Of a stretch of DNA of 64,000 nucleotides, positions 62,406 through 64,000 are shown piece by piece. A program made the position numbers and the translations under genes. The stretch comes from Sinosporangium album (GTDB taxonomy: Bacteria > Actinomycetota > Actinomycetes > Streptosporangiales > Streptosporangiaceae). Below the pieces are notes generated by a model. The model was not told the origin of the DNA. It worked only from the letters and a program-made list of their open reading frames with translations, and ran no database searches. The DNA is taken from contig NZ_FNCN01000012.1 in the NCBI RefSeq assembly GCF_900100605.1, forward strand, positions 1 through 64,000, given 5' to 3'. Each line of letters starts with the position of its first letter. Position 1 is the stretch's first letter.

Positions 62406-64000
62406 GTGTCCGATGCGGGTCAGTTAAGCGCGAGCGACCCTGAGAGCATCGGCGTTCACAGGCTGCTGCGGGTGTTGGGCGTCGGCGGCCAGGGCACCGT
62501 CTACCTGGCCGAAAGCCCCACGGGGCAGCAGGTCGCCGTCAAGGTACTGCATGCGCGTATGACCACCGACGACACTGTCGTTCGGAGTTTCCGGCGTGAG
62601 ACCGCGCTTGCGCAGCAGGTGGCGATCTTCTGCACCGCTGCCGTGCTGGAGGCCGGCTTCAGCGAGGGACGGCCCTACCTGGTCAGCGAGTACGTGCCCG
62701 GTCCTTCCCTCCACGAGTTGGTCGCCACCGGCGGACCCCGGACCGGAAGCGGCCTGCGACGCCTGGCGGTCGCCACACTCACCGCGCTGGAGGCTGTCCA
62801 CCGGGCCGGGATCGTGCACCGCGACTTCAAACCCGCCAATGTGATCATGGGGCCGGAAGGCCCGGTGGTCATCGACTTCGGCATCGCGCGCATCCTGGAG
62901 ACCACCACGGCCACCTCGGCCACATCCTCGGGGCTGGTCGGCACCCCGGCTTACATGGCGCCCGAGCAACTGGCCAACCAGCCCGCCGGCCCAGCCTCAG
63001 ACCTGTTCTCCTGGGCGGCCACCATGGTTTTCGCCGCCACCGGCCATCCCGCCTTCGCCGGCGAGCATGCCGCGGCGGTCATGGGTGCCGTTCTCGGCCG
63101 TGATCCGGATGTGGAGGGTGTGCCGGAGCCGCTGCGTACGTTGCTGGCCGCCTGCCTGGCCAAAGACCCACGGGGCCGTCCCGCGCTGGGCGACGTACTG
63201 GCGGTGCTGACCGGCCGTACTCCGACCGTGGAACCGGGCCGCCATATCGGTCCTCCCGCCGATCACCCCGCTGGGGCTCCCGTCGGATCTCCCGCTCCGG
63301 CGGTGCCCCTTCCTCCGGTTCCTTGGGCGGCGGCGGGCGGACCGGCGGGCGGACCGGCGGGCGGGGCGGCCGACCTTGCGCAACAGGACTTTCCGGGCAC
63401 GCTGGACTTGATTGCGAGGGGGCCCGGGCAGGACGGCGAGTCGCCGGTGGCGGCCCGGTCGGGATCGTCCTTCTGGCGCGATCGGCTCGGAGGGGTCGCC
63501 GCGGTGACGGCCTGTGTCACACTCGTCGCGCTCGCTGTGATTTTCTGGCCCTTCGCGGCGAAGGAACCGGCGCTGCGCGTCAGCGAAGAATCGGCGGCAC
63601 CGACGGTGGACGCCACGCGAAAACCGACAGTGAGCCCCACGCCAAGTCCAGCAATGACACCAGGCGAAGTAGGCCGCCACAGCGACGGCATCTGGGCGGT
63701 TGCGGTCGGGCAGGTGGAGGGTCTGCCGGTCGCCGTGACCGGCAGTGCGGACCACACGGTCCGGGTGTGGGACCTGACCAGACGCGAACTCGCGGGTGAA
63801 CCGATGACCGGCCACACCAACGACGTCTACGGGGTTGCGGTCGGGCAGGTGGAGGGTCGGCCGGTGGCCGTGACCGGTGGGGCGGACGGCAAGATCCGAG
63901 TGTGGGATCTGGCCACGCGCAAACCCCTGGGTGAGCCGATGACCGGCCACACCGGCACCGTCTACGCGGTCGCGGTCGGGGAGCTGGAGGGTCGGCCGGT
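62406..64000 (+). CDS. Ser/Thr protein kinase with C-terminal WD40 repeats (runs off the window)
   Basis: Open from GTG 62406 to the window end without a stop (at least 531 residues). Kinase domain, residues 10-270: GVGGQGTVYL (P-loop), VAVKVL (ATP Lys), GIVHRDFKPANVIM (catalytic Asp), VVIDFGIARI (DFG) and GTPAYMAPEQL. A Pro/Gly-rich linker contains a 12-bp tandem repeat (63337-63372). A transmembrane helix (GVAAVTACVTLVALAVIFWP) lies at about 365-385. From about residue 420 WD40 units begin (GIWAVAVGQVEGLPVAVTGS then VRVWDLTRREL), each about 45 residues. A membrane signalling kinase with an extracellular propeller. Ligand unknown. Confidence 0.9.
   Translation, partial: MSDAGQLSASDPESIGVHRLLRVLGVGGQGTVYLAESPTGQQVAVKVLHARMTTDDTVVRSFRRETALAQQVAIFCTAAVLEAGFSEGRPYLVSEYVPGPSLHELVATGGPRTGSGLRRLAVATLTALEAVHRAGIVHRDFKPANVIMGPEGPVVIDFGIARILETTTATSATSSGLVGTPAYMAPEQLANQPAGPASDLFSWAATMVFAATGHPAFAGEHAAAVMGAVLGRDPDVEGVPEPLRTLLAACLAKDPRGRPALGDVLAVLTGRTPTVEPGRHIGPPADHPAGAPVGSPAPAVPLPPVPWAAAGGPAGGPAGGAADLAQQDFPGTLDLIARGPGQDGESPVAARSGSSFWRDRLGGVAAVTACVTLVALAVIFWPFAAKEPALRVSEESAAPTVDATRKPTVSPTPSPAMTPGEVGRHSDGIWAVAVGQVEGLPVAVTGSADHTVRVWDLTRRELAGEPMTGHTNDVYGVAVGQVEGRPVAVTGGADGKIRVWDLATRKPLGEPMTGHTGTVYAVAVGELEGRP

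Overview
The window is high-GC actinobacterial chromosome. The gene content (a Glp/GlpR cell-division pair, an LCP protein, HTH/DUF397 pairs, FmdB, GalU, a PASTA-free kinase with WD40 repeats) and the codon use suggest a filamentous actinomycete, most likely Streptosporangiales (Nonomuraea/Sphaerisporangium-like). There is no rRNA to confirm this, so the placement is inference.

Region 1 (1-5.4 kb) is accessory DNA. It starts with the right end of an IS200/IS605-type element that abuts, and apparently supplies the stop codon of, a histidyl-tRNA synthetase of unusual type. Upstream of hisS on the same strand are a PP-loop (asparagine-synthetase-like) ATPase and a 47-residue peptide gene with a strong ribosome binding site: a compact peptide / ATPase / HisRS cassette. 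A phage-like structural protein, a decayed GntR gene and an HTH/DUF397 pair follow.

Region 2 (5.4-21.3 kb) is mostly housekeeping: tRNA-Arg(CCT), a G-rich doubtful stretch, a D-Ala-D-Ala carboxypeptidase, MscL, an SAF-domain protein, MTA phosphorylase, an EmrB-like exporter, FmdB, a K+/H+ antiporter, LCP ligase, 5-FTHF cyclo-ligase, GalU, then the coupled operon glp(moeA)-moaC-mog, an acetyltransferase and glpR, and tRNA-Ala(CGC). After this tRNA lies a 200-bp-period duplication and a broken regulator gene.

Region 3 (22.2-54.8 kb) is a large biosynthetic cluster without any modular NRPS or PKS. It carries two free carrier proteins, an ATP-grasp ligase, an AMP-dependent ligase, a stand-alone condensation protein, a carrier-type PLP decarboxylase (BtrK-like), an amidase, a PPTase, a ketosynthase III with a Cys-less partner, two acyl-CoA dehydrogenase-like proteins, a double-hotdog dehydratase, an aldehyde dehydrogenase, a methyltransferase and a radical SAM enzyme of the archaeosine RaSEA type. 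A sugar set (nucleotidyltransferase, UDP-glucose dehydrogenase, UDP-glucuronate decarboxylase, DegT aminotransferase, UDP-galactopyranose mutase, glycosyltransferases, GH5-like hydrolase) fits a 4-amino-pentose or furanose donor. A LuxR regulator and a MATE exporter complete it. I do not recognise the product; the combination looks new to me.

Region 4 (54.8-64 kb) returns to general genes: a MerR-controlled membrane protein, a two-component system, a membrane protein, a truncated quinone-oxidoreductase gene, a membrane-anchored SAVED-domain protein, a small membrane protein and, running off the end, a Ser/Thr kinase with WD40 repeats.
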